NCBI RefSeq assembly: GCF_014897985.1
Contig: NZ_JABUZA010000004.1
Span: 62,001-126,000, forward strand
Source: Halomonas colorata
GTDB taxonomy: Bacteria; Pseudomonadota; Gammaproteobacteria; Pseudomonadales; Halomonadaceae
Direction: 5' to 3'
Length of the DNA stretch: 64,000 nucleotides
The translations under genes and the position numbers were made by a program. Below the pieces are notes generated by a model that was not told the DNA's origin, did no database searches, and saw nothing but the letters and a program-made list of their open reading frames with translations. Below, piece after piece: positions 46,095-57,975 of this stretch (position 1 is its first letter; each line of letters opens with the position of its first letter).

Positions 46095-47606
46095 CTACAC
46101 GGCCGCTTCCTTAGATAAGGGGGCATTAGTCTGAGTCCCCTTCTTACGTTCCAGCACTTCACTAATTGCGCTCAGGAATGCTTCCGCAGAGGCTGTATGC
46201 GGCGTGGTCAAAAGACTTACACCAACGAAGAGCACCGTCGCCACCACAATTCCCCAAATGCCGGCAGGCAAACCCAACAGCGAATTACCCGTGGCATACA
46301 TCACCAGCACGAACACACTGGTACCCAATACGCTTGCCAATGCACCCGCTGCGGTGCCTCGCTTCCAGTAAAAAGCCCCGATAATCGCCGGCACCATTGC
46401 TACCAGGCCTGATGAAGCCGCGACAGAGAGCACGGCGATCAAATCCAGCTGCAGTTCGGCGAAGCCCAGTGCCAGCAAGGCAATAACCGGAACGACAATT
46501 TTGCCCATTAGCAACTGACGCTTTTCACTCACATTCGGTTTGGCGTTGGCAAAGACATCCCGGGACAGCATTGAGGCAAGGGTTAACATGATCGAATCGA
46601 TCGTTGAAACGGCAGCGGCCATGATGCCGATCATAACAATGACACCCAACACTGGCGGTACAAAGTCAGAGGCCAAAAGCGTCGGTGTGGCGAGATCGGC
46701 ACGCGCAAGATCGGGAAACGCCGCCAGTGCCGAGAAACCCCAGAGCACTGACACCAGCGTATAAATAAAGCCAAACACCAAAAATCCAATCAGCATCTGG
46801 CGCATAGCGGGCAACGACGCAGGCATGAACAGACGCTGGCTTACCTGCGGGTTGGAAAGGCTAAAAAAGAACCAGGGAATACTTAGCCCCAAAAAGGTAA
46901 CCAGACTAAAAAGCCCTGGCCCTGGAACGGTCAAGGCAGCGGGATGCTCAGCCTCAAGCGTACCAAACAGACCGCTAAAACCACCCAGCCCTTGAATGAC
47001 CAAAAAAGCGACCAGCGTTGAGGCGACAATCATCATCAGCGCTTGTAACGAGTCGGTCCACATCACCGAGCGAATACCGGCAATATAGGAAAAGAAAACG
47101 GCAATTACCGTCGCCATGACCACCCCAGTGGTGAACGTGATGGCGCCATCCGTCATTCCTTCCAGAAGATAGCCCACTCCGGCCAACTGAACGGCAGAGT
47201 AGGGGATCAGAAAGATGCAGCTGGCAATCGCAACGGCCATGGCGACAGGCTTACTGTTATAGCGATGCCCAAGCATTTCACTTGGCGTTACAAAGCCAAA
47301 TTTTTTGCCGACAGCCCAAAAACGCGGACCGAAAACAGCTACCAGGGAAACGCCTGCAAAATAAATAATTTCAAAGCCCAGCGCGCCGACGCCACCGGCG
47401 TAGGTTAGCCCCGCCAGCCCCACCATCATAAAAGCGCTATAGGTGGTTGCGCTGTAGCTAAGCGCCGAGACAAATCCGTTCATCTGCCGGTTACCCAGGA
47501 AATATCCCGACATACTGTTCGCAGCCCCCTGCCGCGAGAGAACCGCAATACCGACCGCTATCAGTAGGTAGAGGGCAATGGCCCCCCAGATCATCGCCTC
47601 AGTCAC
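46095..47606 (-). CDS. Sodium:solute symporter (SSS family)
   Basis: About 503 residues with roughly thirteen membrane segments. GYFLGNRQMNGFVSALSYSATTYSAFMMVG at the N-terminus and QALMMIVASTLVAF mid-protein are SSS features resembling the PanF subgroup. A GTG at 47606 lies 7 bases after AAGGA and overlaps the DUF997 stop; ATG 47594 is the alternative start. Paired with the DUF997 protein, as panF/yhdT-type genes are. Substrate unknown; may be a small acid given pxpABC nearby. Confidence 0.88.
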   Translation of the reverse strand: MTEAMIWGAIALYLLIAVGIAVLSRQGAANSMSGYFLGNRQMNGFVSALSYSATTYSAFMMVGLAGLTYAGGVGALGFEIIYFAGVSLVAVFGPRFWAVGKKFGFVTPSEMLGHRYNSKPVAMAVAIASCIFLIPYSAVQLAGVGYLLEGMTDGAITFTTGVVMATVIAVFFSYIAGIRSVMWTDSLQALMMIVASTLVAFLVIQGLGGFSGLFGTLEAEHPAALTVPGPGLFSLVTFLGLSIPWFFFSLSNPQVSQRLFMPASLPAMRQMLIGFLVFGFIYTLVSVLWGFSALAAFPDLARADLATPTLLASDFVPPVLGVIVMIGIMAAAVSTIDSIMLTLASMLSRDVFANAKPNVSEKRQLLMGKIVVPVIALLALGFAELQLDLIAVLSVAASSGLVAMVPAIIGAFYWKRGTAAGALASVLGTSVFVLVMYATGNSLLGLPAGIWGIVVATVLFVGVSLLTTPHTASAEAFLSAISEVLERKKGTQTNAPLSKEAAV

Positions 47607-47787
47607 GATCGTGTTCCTTAAAATCCCGGGTAATAAAGATATTGAGCGCAATCACCACGAGCCCAGCGCAAGCCCAGAAGAGAAAGCTGCCGTACCAGGC
47701 TGCAGTGTTTGTCAGAAGGGTGTAGGGCACTACGCAGCTGAGCAGTACCACTAGCCAAACGGTCATTATCCACTTGCCTCGTTTCAC
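47599..47787 (-). CDS. Small DUF997 (YhdT-like) membrane protein
   Basis: A 62-residue protein with two hydrophobic helices (VWLVVLLSCVVPYTLL, FLFWACAGLVVIALNIFI). DUF997 proteins are encoded with SSS symporters such as PanF. It overlaps the symporter start by 8 bases on the same strand. Role unknown; possibly an accessory subunit. Confidence 0.8.
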   Translation of the reverse strand: MKRGKWIMTVWLVVLLSCVVPYTLLTNTAAWYGSFLFWACAGLVVIALNIFITRDFKEHDRD

Positions 47788-48028
47788 GATTCACCTTGGG
47801 TTGTCAAAGCTGGGAGAAGCATGTGCAGTGTCGCTATTAGCGCATGAATAATCATTTGTTTCTGCACGGTATGCACCGGTTAAAAACTAACATTTCATTC
47901 AAGTTGGCGCACAAACAGTCGTTATTAAGACGTACGCCAGTAACTAAAGCTGTTTCTGCGCCATAAAAAAAACACGCGCGCATTAGCATTGACCCTGACG
48001 GTCATCTTTCTATCTACTGAGGCTCTAA

Positions 48029-50011
48029 ATGAGTAAGTTTTCCCATCTATCATTAACACAAAAATTGCTGAGTGCAGTCGCTCTTCCTTTACTGATTGTT
48101 GCCGTCATTCTCGGCGTTATTGTCAATCAGCAGCTCAACCAAGCTATCCCTGACCTGATCGACAATGCCGGTACACGGCAAGTTGAGGCACGCGCCGACG
48201 AGATAGGCCGCTGGATCAACGGTTACCGTAACTGGAATGCGGTGCTGGCCAAGGATGAGCGTCTCGCCGAAAACGTTCCTGTCGCCTCACACCTTGATTG
48301 GCTCGCCAAACGCTACCCGCCGGGCGGCACCATCGAGTCGCTTTTTTTCTCTAATGCCTCGGGCGACACGATAACCCATGCTGGCGTGCCGCTAGACATC
48401 TCGGAACGTTCCTACTTCAAGACACTCATTTCTGAAGGCAGCCAGGATAGCCTGCTTGTCGACCCGGTGATCTCCATGGTCAGCGGACTGCCAACGGCGT
48501 TAGTAGTCGATACCGTTTTCGATGAACGCGGCAATCGCGCAGGGCTACTCGGCATCACCGTGTCCATGGCGGCTGTGTCTGATATCACCTCGGCAATCAA
48601 TGTCGGCGACGGGAGCTACGGCTGGCTTATTGACAGCCAGGGTCAGGTCATTGCCCACCCGGTAGAAGAGTATCGCATGTCGCTGAACTATACCGACGCC
48701 GACCGCACTCAGGGGTATCAGGGGTTGGATGCGCTGAGTCAGTCAATTCTCAGCGGCGCCCCCGGTTCCGGTGAAATCACCATGCCCAGTGGCGAACGTA
48801 CCCGGCTTATGTGGAGTCCTGTGGAAGGTACCTCCTGGGTTGTCGGCGTGACCGTTCCGATGTCCGCTTTTACCGCCGTAACCAACAGCTTGCTGAAATC
48901 CCTGCTGCTGGCGGGCGGGTTGCTGCTGATATTGCTTCTCGTGGTAGTTGCCTATGCGGCACGCCGCTCGCTTGCGCCAATCAAGCATACGGCTAGTGCC
49001 ATGGCCGATATTGCTCAGGGCAAGGGTGATCTGACTCGCCGTCTGGAGGTTAAATCACAAGACGAGATCGGTGATCTGGCGCGCGGTTTCAATGCGTTCG
49101 TTGAGCGTATGCAGGGCACCCTTCAGGAAGTGCGCCATAACGCCCAAACGGTACTCGCTGGTGCCAGCGACATGGCGGATGGCACTCATGAGCTTTCCTC
49201 ACGTACCGATCAGGCTGCGGCCAACATCCAGGAAACCTCCGCCTCTATGGAGGAGATCCACTCAACGGTGGCGCACACGTCGCAAGCGTCTGAGCAGGCC
49301 AATGGCCTGGCGATTGAAGCCGCAGGCGCTTCCAAACGCGGCACTGAATCCATGACCCAGATGGAAAGCAAGATGGGCGCGATCAGCGAGTCGTCCAACA
49401 AGATCAGCGATATTATCGGCCTGATCGACTCCATCGCCTTCCAAACCAATATCCTGGCGCTTAACGCCTCGGTCGAAGCCGCAAGAGCCGGTGAGCAGGG
49501 GCGCGGCTTTGCGGTAGTGGCCAACGAAGTACGTACGCTAGCCAGTCGCTCGGCAACTGCTGCTCAAGATATCCGCGCGCTGATCGATGTGTCGGTTAAT
49601 CATGCCAAGGAAGGCAACCATATCGTTAAATCTGCCGCCCAGCAGATGCAGGAAATTCATCGCAGCATCACTCAGGTGTCTGACGTGATTGGTGAAATTA
49701 CCGCTGGCGCCCGCGAGCAAACCGCAGGTATCGAACAGGTCAATACCGCCGTTGCGGAAATGGATACCATGACGCAGCAGAATGCTTCCATGGTTAGCCA
49801 GAATGCCTCCCTTGCCGCGCAGATGCGTAACAACGCCGAGCGCCTGGCTCAGTTGATGAGCGAGTTTATTTTGGGCGATTCACAGCCGCTAGCTATCTCC
49901 ACAAGCGCTACTCCCCCAGCAAGCAGCCCTCGCTTACCGGCCGCCTCCCCTGCGCCTTCAACGCTCAAGCCCAGAAAGGCCGTCGCCGAGCCCGAGTGGG
50001 AAGCGTTTTAA
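48029..50011 (+). CDS. Methyl-accepting chemotaxis protein with Cache sensor
   Basis: A 660-residue chemoreceptor: membrane helix (about 12-32), double-Cache-like periplasmic domain (GYRNWNAVLAKDERL, LFFSNASGDTITHAGVPLDISERSYFK, SYGWLIDSQGQVIAHPVEE), second helix (about 288-310), HAMP, and signalling domain with the conserved [20 protein letters not shown]. The C-terminus EPEWEAF fits the xWxxF tether for CheR/CheB after a flexible Pro/Ala linker. Such Cache domains bind amino or organic acids; the ligand here is unknown. Confidence 0.93.
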   Translation: MSKFSHLSLTQKLLSAVALPLLIVAVILGVIVNQQLNQAIPDLIDNAGTRQVEARADEIGRWINGYRNWNAVLAKDERLAENVPVASHLDWLAKRYPPGGTIESLFFSNASGDTITHAGVPLDISERSYFKTLISEGSQDSLLVDPVISMVSGLPTALVVDTVFDERGNRAGLLGITVSMAAVSDITSAINVGDGSYGWLIDSQGQVIAHPVEEYRMSLNYTDADRTQGYQGLDALSQSILSGAPGSGEITMPSGERTRLMWSPVEGTSWVVGVTVPMSAFTAVTNSLLKSLLLAGGLLLILLLVVVAYAARRSLAPIKHTASAMADIAQGKGDLTRRLEVKSQDEIGDLARGFNAFVERMQGTLQEVRHNAQTVLAGASDMADGTHELSSRTDQAAANIQETSASMEEIHSTVAHTSQASEQANGLAIEAAGASKRGTESMTQMESKMGAISESSNKISDIIGLIDSIAFQTNILALNASVEAARAGEQGRGFAVVANEVRTLASRSATAAQDIRALIDVSVNHAKEGNHIVKSAAQQMQEIHRSITQVSDVIGEITAGAREQTAGIEQVNTAVAEMDTMTQQNASMVSQNASLAAQMRNNAERLAQLMSEFILGDSQPLAISTSATPPASSPRLPAASPAPSTLKPRKAVAEPEWEAF

Positions 50012-50034
50012 ACCTTTTCTTCTACCCTAAAAAA

Positions 50035-50056
50035 GCCCGCATCTTTCGATGCGGGC
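50035..50056 (-). terminator. Intrinsic terminator of katG
   Basis: GCCCGCATC and GATGCGGGC pair around TTTC; on the minus strand this is followed by TTTTTT. It lies 59 bases after the katG stop. It can also act on the plus strand after the chemoreceptor gene, although there the T-run is missing. Confidence 0.82.
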
Positions 50057-50086
50057 AAGACTGGGTACATCAATGGTACTTACTGC

Positions 50087-50112
50087 TCACGCGCCCTTTC
50101 TGGGGCGCGTGA
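50087..50112. terminator. Second hairpin next to the katG stop
   Basis: TCACGCGCCC and GGGCGCGTGA pair around a 6-base loop, 3 bases after the katG stop codon on the minus strand. GC-rich, no T-run; likely a message-stabilising or supplementary terminator stem. Confidence 0.55.
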
Positions 50113-50114
50113 CG

Positions 50115-52578
<2,464 letters not shown>

Positions 52579-54021
52579 TTAATCGACTAGCGGTAGCAAT
52601 GCGTTCAGGCTATCGCGAGCATCACCGTAGAACATCCGGCTGTTCTCCTTGAAGAATAGCGGGTTTTCGATGCCTGAGTAGCCGGTACCCTGCCCGCGCT
52701 TGCAGATAAATACCTGCTTGGCCTCCCAGACCTTCAATACCGGCATACCGGCAATGGGGCTGTTGGGGTCTTCTTCAGCGGCCGGGTTGACGATATCGTT
52801 GGAGCCGATCACGATCACCACGTCGGTGCTGGTGAAATCGTCATTGATTTCATCCATCTCCAATACGATGTCGTAAGGCACCTTGGCTTCTGCCAACAGC
52901 ACGTTCATGTGCCCCGGCAGGCGCCCCGCCACCGGGTGGATACCAAAGCGTACGTTCTTGCCCGCCGCACGCAGCTTGCGTACCAGATCGCTGACCGCAC
53001 TCTGCGCTTGCGCCACGGCCATACCGTAACCCGGCACAATCACCACGCTATCGGCATCGTTCAGGGCACTGGCCACACCGCCGGCATCAATCGCCACTTG
53101 CTCGCCTTCGATTTCCGCCGCTGGCCCCGTGCTTCCACCAAAGCCACCCAGGATCACGTTAACGAAGTTGCGGTTCATCGCCTTGCACATGATGTAGGAA
53201 AGAATGGCCCCGGAGGAGCCCACCAGCGCACCCGTCACGATCAACAGGTCGTTTCCGAGTGTAAAACCGATAGCCGCCGCCGCCCAGCCGGAGTAGCTGT
53301 TGAGCATCGAGACCACGACCGGCATATCAGCACCGCCAATCCCCATGATCAGGTGATAGCCGATGAAGAAAGCCAGTGCAGCCAGCACAATCAACGTCCA
53401 GAAGCCTGCGCCGTTGAGATAAAGCACCGCCAACAGCAGTGAAAGCACTGCAGCACCAGCATTGAGTAAATGCCCACCAGGCAGCTGGCGCGGTTTGCCG
53501 TCGACTTTACCCGCCAGCTTGCCAAAGGCAATCACCGAGCCTGTAAAGGTGACCGCGCCGATAAAGATGCCCAGCACCACCTCAATCTGCAAAAACGTTA
53601 GCTCATCCGGCGCCTTGGTGGCCACCAGCGCGGCAAACGCCGAAAACTCTTGCATCACGCCGTCGGCAGCGCGCGCGGCCAGCACCCGGCGGCGCTCCAG
53701 ATCCGCACTCCAGGCTACAAATACCGCCGCCAAACCCACAAAGCTATGCAGGGCGGCCACCAGCTGGGGCATTTCGGTCATTTCGACCTTGCCCGCCATA
53801 TAGGTACCGATACCTGCGCCGATAATCATCATCGGGATCAGCCACCAATAGCCGCCAATGCCCGGCCCTAAGGCGGTGAAAAATACCGCGACGGCCATGC
53901 CCACAATGCCGTACCACACGGCGCGCTTGGCTTTTTCCTGATTACTAAGCCCGCCCAGCGATAAAATAAACAAAACGCTTGCCGCAATCGCCGCGGCAGA
54001 TACGAATCCTTGACCTAACAT
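52579..54021 (-). CDS. pntB: NAD(P) transhydrogenase subunit beta
   Basis: A 480-residue protein: about eight membrane helices (dII) then an NADP(H)-binding dIII with [10 protein letters not shown] and [18 protein letters not shown]. With PntA it couples proton movement to hydride transfer between NADH and NADP+. GGAG precedes ATG 54021; the gap to pntA is 16 bases. Confidence 0.95.
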   Translation of the reverse strand: MLGQGFVSAAAIAASVLFILSLGGLSNQEKAKRAVWYGIVGMAVAVFFTALGPGIGGYWWLIPMMIIGAGIGTYMAGKVEMTEMPQLVAALHSFVGLAAVFVAWSADLERRRVLAARAADGVMQEFSAFAALVATKAPDELTFLQIEVVLGIFIGAVTFTGSVIAFGKLAGKVDGKPRQLPGGHLLNAGAAVLSLLLAVLYLNGAGFWTLIVLAALAFFIGYHLIMGIGGADMPVVVSMLNSYSGWAAAAIGFTLGNDLLIVTGALVGSSGAILSYIMCKAMNRNFVNVILGGFGGSTGPAAEIEGEQVAIDAGGVASALNDADSVVIVPGYGMAVAQAQSAVSDLVRKLRAAGKNVRFGIHPVAGRLPGHMNVLLAEAKVPYDIVLEMDEINDDFTSTDVVIVIGSNDIVNPAAEEDPNSPIAGMPVLKVWEAKQVFICKRGQGTGYSGIENPLFFKENSRMFYGDARDSLNALLPLVD

Positions 54022-54037
54022 ATCGTTTCTCCGCCGC

Positions 54038-55618
54038 TCAGGATTTTTGGAACATGGCTAGCATCCGGCGTGTCACCAGGAAGCCACCCACAATATTGAT
54101 TGTTGCGATGAGTACCGAAATAGCCGCCAGTACGCTAACCACCGCGCTGCCTGAGCCAATCTGTAAAATCGCCCCCAAAATAATGATGCCGGAGATCGCA
54201 TTGGTCACCGCCATCAGCGGCGTATGCAGCGAGTGGCTGACTTTCCAGATCACCTGGAAGCCGATAAAGCACGCCAACACGAAGACAATAAAGTGCTGCA
54301 TAAAAGACGCGGGCGCGACTTGACCGAGCAGCAGCATCAATGCACCGCCGATCGCCAATATGCCGACCTGGCGCTTGGTCTGGGCCTTGAACGCAGCGGC
54401 CTCGGTGGTTTTTTTCTCTTCGGGCGTCGGCTCTTTTTCTTTCTTCTTCGGTTTGGCCGCGGCAATCGCTTTTACTTTGGGCGGGGGCGGCGGAAAGGTC
54501 ACTTCGTTCTGGTGAGTTACCGTCGCGCCACGAATCACGTCATCGTCCATGTTGTGATTGATTACGCCATCTTTCTCAGGCGTTAAATCGGTCAGCATAT
54601 GGCGAATATTAGTGGCATACAGCAAAGATGACTGCGTCGCCATGCGCGAGGGGAAGTCGGTATAGCCGACCACAATCACGCCGTTATCGGAGACGACGCG
54701 CTCATCGGGCTGGGTTAAATCGCAGTTACCGCCTTTTTCAGCGGCAAGATCGATAATCACCGAGCCGGGCTTCATGGCCGCAACCATATCCTCAAGCCAC
54801 AGCTTGGGCGCCGGGCGTCCGGGGATCAGGGCGGTAGTGATGACAATGTCCACGTCGGGCGCCTGTTCGCGGAAACAAGCCAGCTGTTTTTCGCGAAACT
54901 CAGGGCTTGAAGGCGAGGCATAACCGCCGCTTTCCGAACCATCCTGGCTGTCTTCGCTGTCTGCAAAATCCAGGAACAAGAACTCAGCACCCATCGACTC
55001 GATCTGCTCGGAGACTTCGGGGCGTACATCAAAGGCACGCACCACGGCACCCAGGCTGGTGGCGGTACCAATGGCCGCAAGCCCGGCCACGCCTGCGCCA
55101 ATCACCAGCACTTTAGCCGGCGGCACTTTACCCGCAGCGGTTACCTGCCCGGTAAAGAAGCGGCCAAAGTTATTACCCGCCTCGATCACCGCACGGTAAC
55201 CAGCGATATTGGCCATGGAAGACAGCGCGTCCATCTTCTGGGCCCGGGAGATACGCGGCACCATGTCCATGGCGATCACGCTGGCGCCCTGTGCTTTGCA
55301 TTTCTCCAGCAGGGCTTCATTTTGCGCGGGCCAGAAAAACGCAATCAGCGTTTGGCCTTCGCGCAGTCGCGCAGCCTCGCTATCAGAGGGCTCACGGACC
55401 TTAATGACCACCTCAGCGTCCTGCCAAAGAGCGTCCGCGCTATCCACCACGGTCACGCCAGCATCACGGTAAGTATCGTCGTTAAAACCCGCTGCTAGTC
55501 CTGCGCCTGTTTCGATCAGGCACTCATGGCCCAGCTTTTGGATCTGCTTGGCACTTTCCGGGGTAAGCGCCACACGCGCTTCGCCCCGGCTCGTTTCCTT
55601 AGGTGCGCCTATTCTCAC
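54038..55618 (-). CDS. pntA: NAD(P) transhydrogenase subunit alpha
   Basis: A 526-residue single-chain alpha subunit, E. coli type: NAD-binding dI ([52 protein letters not shown]), a Pro/Lys/Glu-rich linker at about 378-412, and four C-terminal membrane helices (dII). GTG start with GGGAG 8 bases upstream. Confidence 0.95.
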   Translation of the reverse strand: MRIGAPKETSRGEARVALTPESAKQIQKLGHECLIETGAGLAAGFNDDTYRDAGVTVVDSADALWQDAEVVIKVREPSDSEAARLREGQTLIAFFWPAQNEALLEKCKAQGASVIAMDMVPRISRAQKMDALSSMANIAGYRAVIEAGNNFGRFFTGQVTAAGKVPPAKVLVIGAGVAGLAAIGTATSLGAVVRAFDVRPEVSEQIESMGAEFLFLDFADSEDSQDGSESGGYASPSSPEFREKQLACFREQAPDVDIVITTALIPGRPAPKLWLEDMVAAMKPGSVIIDLAAEKGGNCDLTQPDERVVSDNGVIVVGYTDFPSRMATQSSLLYATNIRHMLTDLTPEKDGVINHNMDDDVIRGATVTHQNEVTFPPPPPKVKAIAAAKPKKKEKEPTPEEKKTTEAAAFKAQTKRQVGILAIGGALMLLLGQVAPASFMQHFIVFVLACFIGFQVIWKVSHSLHTPLMAVTNAISGIIILGAILQIGSGSAVVSVLAAISVLIATINIVGGFLVTRRMLAMFQKS

Positions 55619-55828
55619 ACGGGTACTCCCTACTGTTTAAAAAGTGGGCTATTGGCTTTAGTTGTTGGCGGCTGATCTCGGTGCCCCGCCCTCACTCAAA
55701 CGTTATAGATTCTCACGCAGCCTTGGATAAAAGCTATTCAACCTTTGATGCAGGTAGGTCATGAGCTTTCTCAATACGTCATTACAGGGAAGCACCAGTA
55801 TGAGCAAAAAGTACCCTGGATAATTATC

Positions 55829-56101
55829 TCAATGCGACCTAATGGTTAGCTGAACAAGGCGAGCCACTAGTGGGCGCACCATCAAAATACAAATAAAGGC
55901 ACTGGGCATGGCCACGCGGTAGGCGTGCCACACCTGACTGAAATAATCGTCACTCATCCCCGCATTAACCGCGGTAATAATTAGCGTCATTAAAAACGCC
56001 ATCACCGTCGACATATATAAAGCAAAGACGACCGGCGTAAAACGAGGATGCAGCTTGCGCGCGGCCAGAATACGCTGTTCGGGGAACTGTCGTTGTGTCA
56101 T
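55829..56101 (-). CDS. DUF2798 small membrane protein
   Basis: A 90-residue protein with two hydrophobic helices; FALYMSTVMAFLMTLIITAVN and WHAYRVAMPSAFICILMVRPLVARLV are the DUF2798 pattern. Function unknown. Divergent from the frameshifted LysR gene 130 bases away, a frequent pairing with LysR regulators. Confidence 0.82.
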   Translation of the reverse strand: MTQRQFPEQRILAARKLHPRFTPVVFALYMSTVMAFLMTLIITAVNAGMSDDYFSQVWHAYRVAMPSAFICILMVRPLVARLVQLTIRSH

Positions 56102-56231
56102 TGAAGCCTACCTGTTCGTTGAAAAGCAGGTAGGCACTTTACAGCGCTCTTAAGGGAGGCAGAAGCCTATCCCTTATGAACAGAGCAATAAGCTAAACTT
56201 ACGAATTATTTTTAACAACATGGTTTAACTT

Positions 56232-57184
56232 ATGGTTGCCCTGCGCGGTATTGAAAGCTTCGTAAAAGCTGTTGAAGCGGGCTCTATTGCTGGTGGCGCC
56301 CGCCTGCTGGGGATTTCCCCCGCCGCTGCCAGTCAAAATATCAGCCGATTAGAAAACCACCTTGGCGTGCGTTTACTCACTCGCACCACGCGCAGCCTGG
56401 CGTTAACGGAAAACGGCTCGGCTTATTACGCCAAAGTGCGCGAACTGGTACAGGAGCTGGAGCTTGCCAGCCAAGCGGTCAATGCGCTCAATTCGGCGCC
56501 TAAAGGCCGCTTGCGTATTGCTTCCACCGGCGCATTTGCCCGGCATATTCTGGCGCCCATGATTCCGGCATTTAACCGGCGCTATCCGGATCTTACGGTT
56601 GAACTCAATATCGCGGACAGAAACGTGGACCATATTGCGGAGTCGGTAGATGCCAGCATTAGAATCCGCCACGCCCTGGAAGATGGGCTGGTTGCGCGCC
56701 CGATTGCTCGCGTACCGTCACTGTTTTGCGCAGCCCCCAGCTATCTAGACGCGCCGGCCACCCGCGTACTTTGGAGCAGCTAAAAGAGCATGACTGCCTG
56801 GTGTTCCGCTTTCCGCTGGACGGACGTTATCTCGGCTGGGGATTTGTGCGTAACGGAATACGCTTTGATGCACCGGTAAACGCGCGCATGATCAGCGATG
56901 ACATTGATGCACTCGCGCAGATGGCGGTTGAAGGTGGTGGGATCACTCGATTAGCAGCGTTTATCGCAGAGCCGCTTATTGCGAATGGCAAGCTGGTGGC
57001 GCTCTTTACCCAAAAACCGGTGACGTCAGAAACGATTACCTCTGCGCTTGAGGCCGACGCGCAGGTTGAGATCGAACCGTTGGAGTTTTATCTCTGCGTG
57101 AGGCATCGTCGGGAATTAACCCCCAAAGTTCGCGCATTTAGCCAGTTCTTGACGGAAACGCTGCCTGAGCGCTGGCGAGCGTAA
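56232..57184 (+). pseudogene. LysR-family regulator (CrgA/AaeR-like) broken by a frameshift
   Basis: The first frame gives a normal LysR HTH (ALRGIESFVKAVEAGSIAGGARLL, ISPAAASQNISRLE) and half of the sensor domain up to APSYLDA (56232 to about 56750). The protein then continues one frame lower as AGHPRTLEQLKEHDCLVFR to residue ERWRA at 57184. Loss of one C near 56750 (expected GACCGC, present GACGCG) would restore YLDRAGHPRTLEQL, the usual family sequence. Either a real pseudogene or a sequencing error. Confidence 0.88.
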
Positions 57185-57217
57185 TGCTTGGTAAAATGGC
57201 TTTACACATGCTCGTGG

Positions 57218-57868
57218 CTATTGGGCCATCACGCGTTGCAGCATCCCTTCGGCGTCGCCTTCACTCACGCCAAGCATTAACAAGATCTGACGCTGGGTGG
57301 CCATCAATACGTGCTGGCGTTCTTCCTCGCCCGGCAAGCTCTTGGCAATGGCGACGGCGCCCACCAGTGATGCCAAAATAACCCGCGACTTATCGGCAAT
57401 AACAGTGCGGTCATTGGCAAAGGGCAGCTGTTTAAGCTTGCTCAGCGCGAGCAGGCGCGTTTCGAGCATTTTCTTCATGCTTAAATACGAGGCTTCAAAC
57501 ATGGTGCGGATTTCGGCTTTTTCGCTGCCTATCTCGTTAAACAGCACCGCTTCAGGCCCCGGCTGCTGCTTACGCTCAAGTTCCTGCAGATTCCAGTAGT
57601 TGGACACAAGCTCGGTGAGATGCTGCAGGGAGAGCGGCCCTTTGACCAGCCGTGCTGCGCGACTGCCGTCTAGGGTCTTACGCACAGAGGCATCATAGAG
57701 CGCTTCTTTAGAGGCAAAATGGGCATAAAAAGCGCCGTGGGTCATTTTAGCCAGCGTCATTACCTGACCAATAGACACTTTGTTGAACCCATACCGACTA
57801 AACAGCTCTGTCGCTGAAGACAGAATCCGCTCTCGGGTTTTTGCCTTGTGGCTTTTAGGATAAGGCAT
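57218..57868 (-). CDS. TetR-family transcriptional regulator
   Basis: A 216-residue protein with an N-terminal TetR HTH (RERILSSATELFSRYGFNKVSIGQVM, THGAFYAHFASKEALYDA) and an all-helical ligand domain. Divergent from the fabF-like gene 107 bases away, which is probably its target. Confidence 0.9.
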   Translation of the reverse strand: MPYPKSHKAKTRERILSSATELFSRYGFNKVSIGQVMTLAKMTHGAFYAHFASKEALYDASVRKTLDGSRAARLVKGPLSLQHLTELVSNYWNLQELERKQQPGPEAVLFNEIGSEKAEIRTMFEASYLSMKKMLETRLLALSKLKQLPFANDRTVIADKSRVILASLVGAVAIAKSLPGEEERQHVLMATQRQILLMLGVSEGDAEGMLQRVMAQ

Positions 57869-57938
57869 GTTTACCTCGTCATGGCACTGCTAGCTAAATG
57901 GTGCCGCTAAATATTATCTTGATCATATAATGCGTAAT

Positions 57939-57950
57939 GCTAGCGTTAGC
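57939..57950. promoter_or_regulatory. Candidate TetR operator
   Basis: GCTAGCGTTAGC is a short dyad (GCTA/TAGC) between the divergent TetR and ketosynthase genes, 25-37 bases before the ketosynthase start, near its expected promoter. A related CTGCTAGCTA lies at about 57887. Confidence 0.35.
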
Positions 57951-57975
57951 TTATTTAAAGCACTGAGGAGTCGCT

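Noticed and set aside
47940..47985. Sigma-28 promoter before the Cache chemoreceptor (TAAA and GCCATAAA)
   Set aside because: The spacing is 11 instead of about 15 bases, and the second element is imperfect.
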